From positions 1 to 5,935 of the forward strand of contig CALEMB010000021.1 in NCBI GenBank assembly GCA_937902805.1: a stretch of DNA of 5,935 bases. Direction: 5' to 3'. The translations under genes and the position numbers were made by a program. The number at the start of each line of letters is the position of its first letter. The stretch's first letter is position 1. Positions 5,548-5,935 of the stretch are shown piece by piece. Source of the stretch: an uncultured Bacteroidales bacterium. Its GTDB lineage: Bacteria; Bacteroidota; Bacteroidia; Bacteroidales; F082. Under the pieces are notes generated by a model. It saw only the letters and a list, made by a program, of their open reading frames with translations, was not told the DNA's origin and ran no database searches.

Positions 5548-5935
5548 TTAAATACAAAACCATCGGCTAGGCTCTTTAAGGTAACAGGAAGAGGATTGTC
5601 GCTATTGAAAATAGTTCGCATTTTTTTATTGCGCTCAACTACCGTATTATAGGCACGTTGCATTAATGCTGCAACATCGGCATCAGTCAACCCCAGCAGA
5701 TAGAGTGAGCAATAGTCAAGGTCAGCATTGGTGAGTTTAGGATAGGTTTTCTTCAGACGATTAGTAAACTGTCCATAATGGTAATCGGCCGCCATACGCA
5801 AATCCAATAATTGTTGCTTGTTTAAGGCATAATCCTTATATAAAACATAATCTATTTTCGACTTAAATTGCCCTTCTTTCACCCGTTCCATGATAAGGCG
5901 GCAGATGGGTTCTTCTGCAAATGATATGGTGGGTT
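5544..5935 (-). CDS. HTH transcriptional regulator, C-terminal part (5' end outside window)
   Basis: The frame is open from the right edge to a TGA at 5546-5544, showing 129 residues. A methionine at 5891 is internal, since the frame continues upstream with P-T-I-S-F-A-E-E-P-I-C-R-L-I. The end carries a LuxR-like helix-turn-helix of the kind found at the C-terminus of large Bacteroidales regulators: YPKLTNADLDYCSLYLLGLT, then D-A-D-V-A-A-L-M-Q-R-A-Y-N-T-V-V-E-R-N-K-K-M. Such proteins often carry TPR repeats, a membrane helix and a coiled coil in front of the helix-turn-helix, but none of that is visible. It precedes the secreted-protein operon with a 104-base gap between its stop and the next ATG. 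It may control that operon, an inference from position only. Confidence 0.8.
   Translation of the reverse strand, partial: PTISFAEEPICRLIMERVKEGQFKSKIDYVLYKDYALNKQQLLDLRMAADYHYGQFTNRLKKTYPKLTNADLDYCSLYLLGLTDADVAALMQRAYNTVVERNKKMRTIFNSDNPLPVTLKSLADGFVFN

Overview
The window looks like chromosomal DNA of a member of the Bacteroidales (phylum Bacteroidota). The evidence is a type IX secretion (T9SS) C-terminal sorting domain, two DUF3244-like proteins, signal peptides ending in A-Q, two candidate promoters of the Bacteroides type (TTTG, about 20 bases, TAnnTTTG), and A-rich translation starts without clear Shine-Dalgarno sites. Every gene I can support is on the minus strand, so transcription runs from high to low coordinates. 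Plus-strand reading frames all lie opposite these genes and appear to be shadows.

In transcription order: (1) 5935-5544, the C-terminal end of a regulator with a LuxR-like helix-turn-helix, cut by the window edge. (2) A 97-base intergenic stretch with a candidate promoter. (3) 5439-5044, a small secreted DUF3244-like protein. (4) 5016-4318, a secreted protein ending in an S74-chaperone-like segment and a coiled coil. (5) 4305-3112, a secreted family-16 glycoside hydrolase with its catalytic motif intact and an extra C-terminal module. (6) 3096-1789, a T9SS-exported protein built from about nine aromatic repeats, the best preserved spaced 29 residues apart. (7) 1785-1534, a second DUF3244-like sequence without a signal peptide, lying in frame just after the stop of gene 6. 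(8) 1481-465, an unrecognised lipoprotein. (9) A well-formed Bacteroides-type promoter at 450-419. (10) 393-1, the start of another secreted protein, cut by the left edge.

Gaps from 5439 to 465 are only 12-52 bases and I see no convincing internal promoter, so genes 3-8 probably form one operon devoted to exported products. A reasonable reading is a cell-surface set: one glycan-cleaving enzyme plus probable binding or structural proteins. The substrate and any physical association cannot be read from sequence.

The most notable structure is a 240-bp direct repeat (230/240 identical, with 149 consecutive identical bases) formed by the two DUF3244-like sequences. It brackets the three central genes, so recombination between the copies could delete or amplify a 3,510-bp unit. 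I do not see CRISPR arrays, tRNA or rRNA genes, transposases or phage genes. The window contains no clearly new system; the repeat-bracketed secreted cassette is the best candidate for follow-up.
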